Source of the DNA: Protopterus annectens
Taxonomy: Eukaryota; Chordata; Ceratodontiformes; Protopteridae
Reading direction: 5' to 3'
NCBI RefSeq assembly: GCF_019279795.1
Contig: NC_056732.1
Coordinates: 1,077,860,930-1,077,924,929 of the forward strand
Length of the DNA: 64,000 nucleotides
The translations under genes were made by a program, and so were the position numbers. This document shows, piece after piece, positions 44,227-56,370 of the stretch (position 1 is the first letter of the stretch; the number at the start of each line of letters is the position of its first letter). The notes below the pieces were generated by a model. It saw nothing but the letters and a program-made list of their open reading frames with translations. It made no database searches and had not been told where the DNA came from.

Positions 44227-44800
44227 TTATCCCAACAGACTTCTGAAACAGAAACATAAACAGGTCCATGACACATCTGTGATTGTGTCACAGGTATACA
44301 GCCATTACAGCCATTACAGCCAGTAAAGATACAGCTATTACAACATCATACAACATAAGGTACACAAAAGTATGTGGTGTATTCATGACAAATGCCAGCA
44401 TACAGTGTCTGTTGTAAAGCACTACAAGTGGCATGGCAAAACAACCTTGCATTACAAAAGTACATGTTAACTAATATAGTCACCCTGTGCATCCGACACA
44501 TAGCTTCCTTTCCCTGCATCAATGGTGAAGATGACAGGGATGTGGCACAGGTATCATCACCTGCACAGCGTGTTGTGTGGGGGTGCAGGAGGCCTAGGCT
44601 GACACAAATGGTTGACAGTATGTGTGTGAGTCAGGAAAGGAAACAGGTAAGATGGACCATGGAAAGGTGCCATGTGTGTCTGTAGGTGACCTGCATTTAA
44701 CAGTGGTGTGTGAGTGTGTGCGTCTAAACAGTCCAGCTCAGTGCTAGCCCTACATGTGTGTATGTTGGACAGCTTTGGACCGTACATGATAGAATTGACA
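44227..44800. other. No recognisable gene
   Basis: Short sub-repeat cagccattacagc at 44300-44330. Otherwise unassigned, probably Harbinger flank. Confidence 0.4.
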
Positions 44801-44802
44801 GT

Positions 44803-47040
44803 TCACCATCTCTGGCCCCAAACACAGGAACTGGCTCTGCCAGGATTTGAACTGGCACCTCCATGCCCAAGGTCAGAAGCGGTGTTAATACCTGACAGTG
44901 ACTGCTGTCTGCTGAGACCGTGTCCCCAGCTGGAATGCCCAGGACTACAAGCCCATGGCCTGCACATCATGGTGTGGATAGCATACTCCCCCTCTGTAGC
45001 AATGGATGTACTGCCACTACTGGAGCATGATTGTGCATGGGCACGTGAACTCTCAGCAGATGGGGTTGCTGACCTACATCTACGAGTTTGACACTCAACA
45101 CCAGCTACACATTCCAGCACAGACAATATGCGGTCCAAGACAGGCAGTGTCTCTTCCCAGTTTCTGTCCACTGCATCAATGAACTGATTCAGGGTGTCCC
45201 TAGTGCAGTGGAGGTAGTCACGGATGTCAGACTGTGCTGCATCCATAACCCTAAGCATACATCTGGTGTTCTGTTCAGAATGTAGCTGTGCCTTAATGAT
45301 GACCCGAACCATGTGCCGAGTGACCTGTGGTGTGACACCTGCCACATGTGGTGGATGTACAGCAGGCCTCCTACAAGCAGCCCTGTCAATCTGCCTGTGT
45401 GGGACCTCGCCAACTCTCTGACTATGGCCAATGTCTACACTCACTGGAGCCATAGTCATCACACTTTCCTGTTCAATGTCCCCACCCTCGGACTGTCCAA
45501 TATCTGTGGCCTCCGGGACAGGGCATGTGTGGGCATACTGACTGTGTGCGGTGACAATAAGGGCAGAAGAGGAATTTGAACCTCCTGGACAGATTCAGCC
45601 CCCAAAACTCCCACCTGTGCCACACTGTGGCCAGCATCATCATCAGAGTCTGAGGAGACAGTAACATCAGGTTGTGTAGGAGACAGAGACCAACTCCACC
45701 AGTTACCTGTGATAAGAAAGGAATAATCAGTACATTAATATCTGCACTATTATGCTCTACAGTACTATGTTGTGATACATGTAAGTCTCTATACACTGTC
45801 ATCACTATGACAGACTTGTTGAAAACCCAACCTCATGTAGTAGTACATGAGGACAGCAGTCTTTCCACTAACAGCTTTAGTTACTTGAAAATAACATCTC
45901 ATTACACTGCAAAATCATTGGCAACAGTGAGTTACACTTTTGACATTTGTGAAGACTTTGCACAGTTGACACATATGACATTCTGTAGTGTCCTGACAAT
46001 ACTGTCACATCTATCAGTGTGCTCACGTCTACAAAACATAGGTATGAGTCTAACATGTGTACAGTCAGAATATATTTGTGCAGTTGGCAATCATGCTGAC
46101 AGTACAGCAATGCAGGCAGCAGGCCCGGGATCAAAGTCTAGGGATTACAATGCTGCAAACCTACATCTATAACAAAACAGTGTCATGCTTACCAGGACCA
46201 GGACCATGGGCTTGGGCAATACCTGATGGACCTGTGAAAAGTTGAGGGAGAGGTAATGTCAGTACCACTGCATGTTCTACCACCACAAGATAATATGTCC
46301 ATATATCTCACATTTACAGTAGTTACTGTGTTAATTGTTATATTGTTCAAAATCTGAGCATGACAGTCAAACTGCAGTGAAACCCTTCTCCCCCCCCCAA
46401 AAGTAGACAGACCTGACACTCACATAAGACTATGTATGCCCTGACACACTGAATGCTGCAGTATTACAATGCTGATCAGACTAAGCTTACCTGCACGCTC
46501 ATGTGCCGTGAACACTGTGGCACCCACAGTGATGGATGCCTGGGAGCTGTTGTGTGTGCCTAGATTTGCCAGGAATTCCTCAATGGCTGAGAGCGGTTAT
46601 TCCACTCCAGGGCCTCTACCACTGGCACCATGATCCCTGGTTACATCTGCTGCTCTTCTGCATGCAGCATTAGTTATGTCTGTTGAGCAGTGTCAAACCT
46701 GCTCATATATCTTGTCCTGATGACTAGTGGAATTGACATCACAGACAAGGTCAGCCCACAATGCCTCCCACTGTTCCCTGTTGTGCCTCCCCCTGGACAG
46801 TAGGACTTCATGGTGTTGACAGAGTGCTTCTACTAGTAGCTCATTCTCTGCATCCATGAAAGCTGCACAGCATCTTGCATACATGTTCCCTGAAAGGCAA
46901 CATGGGAACACGTCCGGATCACATATGTGGAAGTACACTATGTAGAGATACAGCAAGGACAGAATGGCTGGCAGTATCCACTGCTTGATCACACGTATCA
47001 TATTCCACAATGTATAAACATACAAAGCATGTGGATACAT
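44803..47040 (-). pseudogene. Second Harbinger Myb/SANT-like gene, decayed
   Basis: 46880-46700 on minus encodes A-E-N-E-L-L-V-E-A-L, H-H-E-V-L-L-S-R-G-R-H and W-E-A-L-W-A-D-L-V, a Myb/SANT-like helix set. It lies upstream of a 219-codon frame (45462-44803) that is Arg/Ser-rich, with D-A-V-D-R-N-W-E-E-T-L-P-V-L-D-R-I-L-S-V-L-E as a helical segment. Splicing or frameshifts would be needed to join them. Its partner transposase remnant is on plus at 47745, matching the arrangement at 9.9-19.3 kb. Confidence 0.5.
44830..44905 (-). repeat. tRNA-like segment
   Basis: On minus, gccagttcaaatcctggc forms a T-arm-like hairpin with a B box, but no convincing A box or acceptor stem. A SINE head or chance. 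Confidence 0.25.
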
Positions 47041-47636
47041 CTAAGATACTGGCTATAGTCAGTTATTCCCATATGTGCCATGACAGATACTGCTGTATGT
47101 TCATGTAGCTGACAGTGGAATCTATTGTAGTGTGCCCCAAAAGGCAATCCCCCTGATAATATGTCAAACCAACTGTGTCAAACAAATAGCAGTGTGCTAT
47201 TACAACCACTGTAAAGAGAGAGTTCCATGATCCCAGTGAGTCACACTGACAACATACATTCCACCTTTGATGTCTTGCTCATCCTCTATATGTGTAACAA
47301 ATCTGGAGATCATTAACATGTCATTATCACAGTTCTAAGAAAAGCTTAATGCTGTAATCCCTATTCCTCATAAGTATAGTTAGACATCTACACCCTGATG
47401 TAAACAAGATGGTTACATACCTGATGAAGTGCAGTACCCCTCTGCTGATATGTGCTGATAGTTAGTACTTTGCATATGTGTGGTCTGTGTGAGGAAAGAC
47501 TCATACAGAATGATTTCCCTTAACCAGCTGCTTGCCTTTTTAACATGCTGCTCATCAGCAGGTGATTGCCTCTTAACAAATCTGTGGTTCTGAAATGCTA
47601 ATTGCAGCCAACACAGCTGATTTGCATTATCATCAA

Positions 47637-47668
47637 CCAATCACATGCATCCACAGTACAATATATAA
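47637..47668 (+). promoter_or_regulatory. CCAAT/TATA pair of the second Harbinger transposase
   Basis: CCAAT at 47637 and TATATAA at 47662, ahead of the transposase remnant, matching 14174-14213. Confidence 0.5.
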
Positions 47669-47744
47669 GGCTGTCATGTAGATTAGGGGCCCTTTCTAAT
47701 ATGTTATGCTGAACATTACTGGGGTGAGAACACTACTTTATCGC

Positions 47745-47955
47745 AGAGTGTAGGCCTGTAGCAGCAACTTTTACATAGAGATGTATGTGCTACAGGCTGC
47801 AGCTGCTGCTGCAGGTAATAGGCCTAGGCAGAGAATGTGAACACTTTGGAGGACAACAAGCTGTAGGAGTAAATGTGGGAGCTGTGTCAGCCTTGTTGTA
47901 GACCCAGAGCCAGAATGAGACTACCATTTCCACTCCAATTAAGGTATGTGTTTAA
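47745..47955 (+). pseudogene. Harbinger transposase N-terminal remnant
   Basis: It aligns with 14610-14872: tgtatgtgcta, gctgctgctgcag..aataggccta.gcagagaa, and the end ccatt..cactccaattaaggtatgtg. The middle is deleted and the frame is lost. Confidence 0.75.
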
Positions 47956-48672
47956 GGTAAGTCTGTTAGGCAATGGTATCACTAACAGAATACTATGCCA
48001 TATGTTTGTTGTGTCCTTGAGCAACATGGGAGATTAATATAACAATATGTCCACCATTTAGGTGACTGTCAGGCCATATGTTATAGTCTGGTAGTAATTT
48101 GGAGCATGTATGAGGGCAGTCCATGTTACAAGCAGGTACTTAAAATGTGTATGTTAGGTATGCAGCTGTGCTAATCGGCACTGTGAGTCTGAAAGGATTG
48201 TGTGGTGTACTCTGATATTAGTGGCCCTCATTTGCAGTACCTGAGCTGAATTTCTCTGTGAATTGCATATTAATGCATGATGTGACACTTTATGCACTTA
48301 TACTTTTGCTATAGGGATATGTGAAGTGTGTTTCTATGTGCAGACCTGTGACTTCCATTAGTGAAATGCAGACATTTTATTTGATATGCATTGTGTGGAT
48401 AAAGAGTACATGACTCAGTCATTATTTGCTGCCCTCACAATACTATAATTCCAGTGCTACACACTAGTGGATTTGCACCCAGGATTATGTGTGATAAGAT
48501 GTACTGTTTGCAAGACACATCTATTTTCAAGATATATGTGCGCACATACAGTTTGTGATAAACATTTTCTACATCCATCAGTATGTGCATGGCTTTATAT
48601 GGATGTATTTCTGCATCAGGGTCCCAGTTAAACATGTATTTTGCCTTTAATGCCTTAGCAGGTGTCTTTCTA
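47956..48672. other. No recognisable gene
   Basis: Unassigned, moderately AT-rich. No supportable frame. Confidence 0.4.
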
Positions 48673-48985
48673 CATAGGTTCATAGGTTCATAGGTAGGTA
48701 CTAGGCTATCGGCCCTGGGGCCTATACAAGCCTAGCCAAAAAGGTACCCTGACTTTTGCCACCCAAGAAAATTATTTTCCTGTGCCCCTGTTGAGCAGAG
48801 CCACAGAGGTGATCCCCGGGGTGAATTTCCTATTTTCCATCCAATCATCAAGATTTTTCTAGAAGAGTGCTAAGGAGGAGCTTGTTTGATATAAATAGGT
48901 AGTTTGTTCCAGAGTATGGGAAGTCTCTGCGACAGGAATCTATCCCTCCAGCATGTTGCTGATAAAAGGGCACATTTTCTTGCTA
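48673..48985 (-). mobile_element. CR1-type LINE, 3' end (5'-truncated)
   Basis: Left edge ataggttcataggttcataggtagg (family octamer), then ctaggctatcgg and ..aagaaaattattttcctgtgcccctg, closely matching 5631-5900. It ends in the RT C-terminus (gggaagtctctg.gacaggaatc). Confidence 0.85.
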
Positions 48986-49199
48986 TCACAGGCCTCACTT
49001 ACATCCATTATTATGTCCTTGGCTTTCTAGTCATGTTCTATTCCACCAGAGTGCAAAGTACACGCCCATTTTTTCCATTACTTTTTAATCAAGTTTACAC
49101 AGCAGGGTACGGCACTCAGCTCTGCTGAAGCATGCTTAATGACTAACTGGCAATTACTATGTTTTGTTTAAACCACCTGTTTTAATTAAGATTTGTGTG

Positions 49200-49262
49200 G
49201 TGTGGCAGGTAATGCAGTGGTCTGCAGGTGTGATGGTCTTGGGTTCGAAATATGGGACAGGT
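49200..49262 (+). repeat. tRNA-like segment
   Basis: tggcaggtaatgcagtgg (A-box-like), then gggttcgaaat (B-box-like) 35 bp on. No paired acceptor. Possibly the head of a SINE. Confidence 0.35.
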
Positions 49263-50612
49263 TTTTATTTTGTAACTGTGTATTACAATTTTAAAAACAC
49301 ATATAGTCAATATTGCTCTATTTAGCTGAGCTTAGCTTCTGCACAGTTTCATGCTAAAAAATATAAATAAAAGAAAAATAGAAAGATAGGAAAGTGATGA
49401 AATGTGGTGCAAGCAGAGGGGAAAAACATAGTGAAAGGCAGGTAGGGGTGTGCAGGAGTGGTGTAGGAAAAAAACTATAGCTGTCCATTTCTTGTGCATC
49501 AACAGCTGTGCACTTTGACAGAATTTGTACATGACTTTGAACTCTCACCCCCAGAGTGAGGGGTGATAACATAACTGCATTGTCAAGCAAATTGGATTAA
49601 ATTATGTGTGTCCAGTGGACACATGCACAAAATGGAGAGCTATGTATGGGACAATATATATATTTTTTGGGACAGGTGTCCATTTTTTTAAGGTAACAGT
49701 GGAATGTTGGAGAAGTGACATAGGTATATGTGGGGGAGGTAAGTTGGGTAGGTGAGGAATCATTTGCAGACAAACAAGACAGCAGACAGGGGCAGTATAT
49801 GACACATGATGGGATAAACACCTTGGATAGAGAGGATGTTGTGGAAACTAAGTCCCATGTGCCTCCACAAGCCAGAAGCATGACTCATGGGACTGTTTGC
49901 ACTGCTCTGTCACTGCCTCAAGGGGGGCAGTGGTGGAGGCTGGGCACAGGGGTGAGGCTGCCCCACCAGGTTGGCCAGCATGTTCTCAATCTAGCACAGG
50001 TGACAGTCAAACAAATGGTAGACTATCCTGCACACCAAAACTGGCTGCTCAGCCTGGGTGATGACTCCACCTTCACCACTGCTCCCAGATGGGGGCCCGT
50101 CCCCATCCCATGGGGTACTACCTGATGCCACAGGTAGTGCAGGGGCAGCAGAGGGGGCACCACTGGTCTGGGTCCCAGACATGCTGGTACTCGGTGCCAT
50201 GGCCAGATGAGGCAAGGTAGGTGGATCAGCCAGAACTGGCCTACCTTAACATGCTGTGGTAAATGCAGTATAGCAATAAGTTAAGGTTAATAATAACCAA
50301 ACCATTATTAGCAGTAACAGAATGGAACATCATAGTTATCAATCCAAATACATATTAATGTATATTATGTGTAACACAACATTAGGTAACATAACAGTCA
50401 GCATGTTAACAACATGCCAGTAGGAATTAGTAAGAATTAAACCATTAGGCCAACAAAATAGTTAGTTTAACAAAATATGTTAATATTGAATCATAATAAA
50501 ACAAACAATAATAAATCACAGTTTACCAAAATATAGTTAAACAAACTATGTTAATATGAAATAATAATAATAAATAACAATAATAAATAAATGAAGATAA
50601 GGGGTGGGGAGA

Positions 50613-50627
50613 GAGAGAGAGAGAGAA
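50613..50627 (+). repeat. Short (GA)n tract
   Basis: About seven to eight GA repeats. Confidence 0.9.
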
Positions 50628-51103
50628 ACATTCCATTACTGACAATGCAGACTATATCCCTGAAAACACTGATAATAAATACTCTACAGGAGTCTAGTGT
50701 CAGTTTTGAGTACAGTGACTACAACTAATTCAGCTCATACATACCTCTCAACCTGTTTGCATGGGTTAGTATGGGCCAATCAATAACAAATGCAGGTACA
50801 CAACTACACAGAACACTTTCACATAATGTGGACTTATATAACTACCAAGATGCTCTGTAAGTGGATTTGGTAATACATTGCATTCCAGGTAATCATTTTT
50901 CCTGTTACAGACAAATTAGCCAGTTTTAATTACATTACGAGAAATTGTGACACTTGAGAGGCATGTTTGTGTATAGTACATAAACTAGACATTGATCATG
51001 CCTTAGTTGTCAGGCATGGGAATAGAACCCAATAGCTGCGACTGCAGGGGACGTCTGCAAAAAATTTAACAATTGGTTGTAGCAACTTAGTACAGACACA
51101 CAA

Positions 51104-51600
51104 GGAATACAGCCATACTGCATTTATTAAAACAGATTTCTTTAGGAATCAGCAATGTTACTTAGCACTTTATTGGTATTGCTGATAATTGTCTGTGAAA
51201 TGTAAACACAATCATAACTGCACATAATATCGGCTACCTCAACCATATACCTTTTGTTTCTGGAGAGGGAGAAAATGAGAGCATTATGTGATTGAATTTG
51301 GTTTGCATTCTAGAGCTATTACAGTGTTATACCTGACTGCAGTAAGAGTAGAACCCACAGCATGGAATACAGCCATACTGCATTTTATTAAACAGATTTC
51401 TTTAGGAATCAGCAATGGTGCTTAACACTTTATTGGTATTGGTGATAAATGTCTGTGAAGTCCACACACAATATCTGCCCATAGAGTGGTCTACCTCACC
51501 CATATACCTTTATTACCTGGAGTAGGAGGAACAGAGAGCATCATGTGACTGATATTTGCTTGGAGACAGTGTTACACTTGACTGCAGTAACCTTACCATA
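51104..51600 (+). repeat. Tandem duplication, ~250-bp unit, two copies
   Basis: Both units begin gaatacagccatactgcatttt.tta, contain cagatttctttaggaatcagcaat and ctacctca.ccatatacctt, and end with a gtgttac.cctgactgcagtaa segment. Confidence 0.85.
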
Positions 51601-51659
51601 GACAAGCAATACATACAGCTCTGGTTATGACTACACAATCCTGCTGTACACCATTTTGA

Positions 51660-51870
51660 TTACTGTTATTGGTATTGTTTATTGTTTATTGCAATACAGT
51701 TGTTATTGTTCATTTATTGCACTACAGTTCTAATTGCCCATTTACTGCACTACAGTTCTACTTGCCCATTTATTGCACTATAGTTTTTATTGTGTGTACT
51801 TTATTGCAGTAAATGTTTTACTCTTTCTTGCTTATTGCACTGCAGTTAGCATAGTAAATCCTTATTTACC
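51660..51870 (+). repeat. Minisatellite of ~30-bp units
   Basis: Repeats of tatt.tgccattta.tgcactacagttcta-type units, about six imperfect copies. Confidence 0.75.
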
Positions 51871-52560
51871 ACACTCATGGTGCAACCTGGACAGGTGCCC
51901 AGCATGGAACTCAACATTGTGAGCCCTCTCAGCAGCAGCTGTTGGAAAAGAAGCACACCATTATGTAGACCAGTTTTGCAGAATTCAACTTCCAGTTTGA
52001 TAAAACAGTGGAAAACATACTTACATATTTGTGGGGCATTCCTGGTTTGTGCCTGTTGGATCCAGGTGTCCAAGGTTCCCCTCTTTCCCGTCTTCAGGTC
52101 ATCATAATGGTGATGACACTGCTCACCAGTGTGGGGGATACTAGTAACACTGGTAAGTTTCCTGGCCAACTGGTCCAAGGCCTCCACCTTACATTCCAAG
52201 CCCTGGAAACCACCCTCCATCAGCCTGGGTTCATAATTTTTTTCCTGGAGCCCAACAAAACTGTGGATGGCTGAACACTCTATCTCTGCACCCAAAAGCA
52301 TGCACCTTCAGCAGCACTGCCTGCCATATCACCAGATGATTAGACTCCAGGAATGGTGCAGAAGTCCTGCCTATATAGGCTCTTTTCCCACCTTTACCTG
52401 TCATTGAGCAACATTCAGAAAAGCACTGTCTCACTTAGCAGTGCAAACAGCAATTAAAAAAAAATGTAATTATGATAGTTAATTATATCTGGTTTCTATT
52501 TTTAGATGTGTAGCAGGTGTCAGCTGTCTATATGTGAGCACAGCTTGGCATTGCTGTGCT

Positions 52561-54290
52561 CTGTGCCACACCTCATAAACATACAGAGAGGAAAAAAAAA
52601 ATCATAAAAATAAAATATTACACATTTGAAACAATTGGCAGCATTTCAACAGTAGTGGGGACCATTACAGGGAGCCTCACCCTGTACATAATGTCTGACC
52701 AGGCATCCACAACCATGGGTAGCCTCTACACTTTCCCCTACATGGATTCAATATCCCTGTTTCTATGCTCTCCCTCAACAGTGTGCCATCATTAATATGT
52801 ATTGCGTGCTGCTGAGGGGGAACCGTGGCCGTGTACACAGATACATTCTGTGTAGGCTCTACATGGTGCCTACATGGATTTTATTAAATCTTGGGGTCAG
52901 TATTACTTGTATTATTAATTATGCAAATAAGCATAATTGTTCATATTTCTATAAATATCTCAATAATTAAACACTCAGAATTTTACAGTGTATTGTAAAA
53001 GCAAAACTCTGGCAGAAAAAAACTGATCTGGCAGTATATGTCTAGGCTGCACAATTTCCAAGATAAGAAAAAGATGTTTGTGAAACATTAGAGAAAATTT
53101 TAATTCTAGGTTTGTGTGCATTATTATATATTGCAGTATTGATAAAAATATTATGAATAGACTATTATCACTGTAAATAAGTAATTTTACTGATAACATT
53201 TCCATTTGTACCTTTTAATAGTATTTGCCACTCAGAAGATATTTGCATTTGTTTGGCTTATGCTTTTAACTTGATTTTTTTTAAGACAATGCTCTGAAAT
53301 GTATCATTTTGTAAGCCACTAATGGTGTGACATTCAACAGCTCAGAGGTGATAGCGAGTTAAAGCAGCTCCACAGCTTTGTAAACTATTCTAAAAGCTGA
53401 TGGCAGTCACTGATGATGTACGACTAAAGAGGAAAACAATAGGCAATCAACAAAAAGAACTGAATGAACTGAAAGAAATAAGACAGGATTTCGAGAACAG
53501 ACCACGGCTAAGGTTGGAGGTGCAGAGACCAGCAGAAGGCTGATCAGAAAAAAAAAAAGATACAGAGTAGCAAACAGGATAACTGAATGGGTTAGAAAAC
53601 AGATCTAGAAGATATAACTATAGATAACCAGATTAATGGTCAAGTCCCAGACTACAAGAACCAATAATAAAAAGAATGCAGACTTAGTGGAATGGGAAGT
53701 ATGAGAGAACACGAAATGAAATACAAGAGCATGATAGCACAGTTATAAACCGAAAGAAGAAATTATGAGACAAGCCAGAACACTCAAAGTGATACATTTT
53801 AAAGGTATGTTTATAAAACCGGTAGAGGATTATACCAACTCACTGCATACATTCAGAACAAAAAAGGATGTCTGACTTGTTGAAGCCTAATGAAGTCACA
53901 GGGAATTCTTGCATGGATTTCCTACCCCACTATCTTAACTGTAAAATGGAAGATGAAACAAATGTAGGCTCCACACAAAAAGACAAGCATGATGGAAGCC
54001 TTCAGAAAATGCTACAATAAATATATTGGTAGTGGGAGAAGAAAAGGGAAGTCCAGTGGGAGTTCACAGACAGAGGAGAGGGAACCAGGTAAAAGGAATA
54101 CTAAGGGGAAAAAATGAATGCAAAAAGCTGTTGGTTTACACATATCTCTCTCTCCAGCAATGACTGAGGTCATTATACATCTCTTTAGACTAATGAATCT
54201 ATTAATGTAAGATTTCTCTGATTTCACTAATTGTGGATGCTATGTATGAATATACTACTATTAATTAAGACTCACTGCATTTTATATCTA
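52561..54290. other. AT-rich, no confident gene
   Basis: The longest plausible trace is a short Lys/Glu-rich plus-strand frame near 53410-53520. It could be 5' debris of the L2-like element whose tail ends at 54432, but no RT motif is visible. Confidence 0.35.
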
Positions 54291-54432
54291 AATATACTTT
54301 GTAAACTTTCTAGTTTTTGTTACGTTATTCATATGTGTGGAGCTTTTCTCCCTGGGCCTGCACTGAAAATGGACCTGTGCCTATTGGACTATCCCGGTTA
54401 ACAAATGTAACATAAACAAATAAATAAATATA
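54291..54432 (+). mobile_element. L2-like LINE 3' end
   Basis: tgtggagcttttctccctgggcctgcactgaaaatgg, then tcccggttaacaaatgtaa and an (AAAT)n-type tail. Third copy of the same 3' end. It cuts the gypsy RT just after its Y-L-D-D region. Confidence 0.8.
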
Positions 54433-54439
54433 GTACCCT

Positions 54440-55342
54440 GCTGTCCCCAAGAATGCCCTCACCTACTTTTTGGTAACAGGAGCAGGCTACACCTGAATAG
54501 CTTCCACTTTGGCAGGTTCTGACCTGATCTTACCACTCCCCACTCTATCTCCAGGTAGGAGACCTCTGTCATACCCATCTGACACATACCGGGCTTAATG
54601 GTCAACCCTGCCCTTTGCTCTGTCCAGGACCTTTCTGACATGCTGAGGTTGCTCATGTCAGGAGTTGCTGTAAATGTTAATATCATCCAGGTAAGCAAGG
54701 GCATAATCTCCTGCTCCTGCTAGGATACAATCTACTAGCCTCTGGAAGGTCACTAGGGCATTTTTTCATCCAAAAGCGCGTCTTTGTGAACTTGTATAAT
54801 CCAAAAGGAGTCACAAAGGCTGACCTCCTTCTAGTGGTCAGAGTCAAGAGCACCTGATAGTAGCCTTTTGTCAGATCAATGGTGGTCTAAGGCTTCATCT
54901 GTCCTAGGCATGGGGTAAGCATCTGAATCTGTGTGATTATTCAGTTTTACTTAGTCCACATAGAACCTGGTGCTGCCATCTTTCTTTGGTACCAGCAGCA
55001 CTGGGATGGCCCAGGGACTGCTGGACTCCTGGATTACCCCCAGTTCCAACATTTCCTGAATCTCCTCCCTCAGAGTCTGTCTGACTCACTCAGGCACCCT
55101 GTAAGGGGCCTGCTTAATAGGCCTTTGGGGTCCTGTATCCACATGGTGCTGCACCAGGTGGGAACACCTAAGTTTCCCAGTGAACATGCCCCAAACTCCT
55201 GTAACACTGCTTGGATTTCTCGAGCCTGGGTAGTGGATAGCTGCTGGGACATTGTTACCGCTTCCACAGAAGTGTCAGTCCAAGTCTCACTGAAGAGATC
55301 AGTCACCAGATCCCCCTCATATCTTCCTGCCACCCACTGCAA
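54440..55342 (-). pseudogene. Gypsy reverse transcriptase
   Basis: 55342-55070 gives the lead-in (L-S-T-T-Q-A-R-E-I-Q-A-V-L-Q-E-F-G). Then in broken frames an L-F-G-H/L-P-S-like piece, F-Q-R-L-V-D near 54760, and A-Y-L-D-D-I-N-I-Y near 54690 with the catalytic Asp pair. G-L-T-I-K-P-G-M-C-Q-M-G at about 54580 and a R-A-F-L-G-T-A-G-Y-Y ending at 54440 follow. RNase H is missing. Confidence 0.75.
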
Positions 55343-56370
55343 ATACTCAACACCAGGGCCTCCCTATCATGGTAAGGCTTCATCATGTTAACATGGTACA
55401 TTTTGTGTCCCAGCCTCCTGTCTAGCAGTTCTACCATGTAGTCAACATCATTGACTTTCCTTACCACTTTGAAGTGTCCCTCCCAAGCTGCCTGCAGCTT
55501 ATTGTGTCTGACAGGAATGAGAACCATAACCTGCTGCATCCACAGCATACTCTCAAACTCAAGCATTCCTGTCATACCAGACCTTTTTCTGCTGTTAGGC
55601 TCCTGCCAGCTTCTTCTGGGCCAAGCTCATGAGCTCTCTAAGTTTTGTCCTGAAGTTTAGGACATATGCCACAACAGACTCCTTGTGAGATTCACACTTA
55701 CCCTTTCACTCATCATGAATCAGATCTAAAGACCCCCTTACCTTATGTCCATACAGCAACTGAAAGGGTGAAAAACCTGTTGATTCCTGGGGCACCTCTC
55801 TGCATGCAAACAGCAGACAGGGCCATTTGTCCCATTCTCTCTTAAACTGGTCTGCAGATGCCTGTAACATGGTCTTTAGTTGAGAGTTTAACCTCTCCAT
55901 AAGACAATTAGTCTGGGGATGATGGGGGTGCTCTTTAGGTGCTTCACCCCACAGCACTCCCACAGACAAGTCAGCAAGTCTGACATGAAATTAGCATCTC
56001 TGTCATTCAGTAATTCTCTCAGGAAACCTACCCTGCTGAAAATCTCTAAAAAAGCATTTGCCACCTTCTCTGCCTTGATGGAGGACACAGCCACCACCTC
56101 AAGGTATCTAGTAGCATAATCTACTACCAACAGGATATTCTTCTTCCATGTGGAACTTGGGGTACTCAGAGGCCCCACATTATCCATAGCTACCCTCTGA
56201 AATGCCTCCTCAATCACAGGCAAAGTCATCAAAGGAGCCCTGACCTTGTCTCCTGCACTACCTATTTTTGGCACTGCTCACAAGTCCTGCAATACCCTGT
56301 TACATCCCTTGCAATCCCAGGCCAATAAAAGTTCTGCATAATATGTCTCTTGGTATGCTTTATGTCCATA
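55303..56370 (-). pseudogene. Gypsy integrase with H2C2 finger
   Basis: 56370-56265: H-x-K-R-H-I-M..Y-W-P-G-I-A..Y-C-R-T-C-E-Q-C (H2C2 finger). 56274-55888: A-M-D-N-V-G-P-L (first catalytic Asp), V-V-D-Y-A-T-R-Y and N-D-R-D-A-N-F (second Asp). 55969-55706: H-H-P-Q-T-N..M-E-R-L-N (catalytic Glu), then R-E-V-P-Q-E-S-T-G-F-S-P-F. 55575-55303: post-integrase W-E-G-H-F-K-V-V-R-K-V and Y-H-V-N-M-M-K-P-Y-H-D-R-E-A-L. The D,D(35)E triad is kept but frames are broken. Confidence 0.85.

Larger units (their letters stand above)
49900..52301 (-). pseudogene. Third Harbinger Myb/SANT-like gene, two exons
   Basis: Exon 1 (52301-~52028): L-D-Q-L-A-R-K-L-T-S-V, T-G-E-Q-C-H-H-H-Y-D-D-L-K, a Myb/SANT third-helix-like segment, ending at a strong donor (minus strand AAATAT|GTAAGTATG). 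Exon 2 (about 50215-49990): M-S-G-T-Q-T-S-G-A-P-S-A-A-P, matching the tail at 10300-10030. The ~1.8 kb between would be the intron; it contains a tandem duplication and a minisatellite. Confidence 0.55.
49310..52560 (-). mobile_element. Harbinger-related element, Myb gene only
   Basis: Collinear with 9380-12900: the gaaa.tagaaagataggaaagtg start, ..aggtaggggtgtgcag, then the Myb exon blocks and the gctta-type motif clusters at the edges. No transposase is detectable. Confidence 0.6.

Noticed and set aside
44830..44905. Functional tRNA gene
   Set aside because: A T-arm-like hairpin is present, but there is no matching acceptor stem or clear A box.
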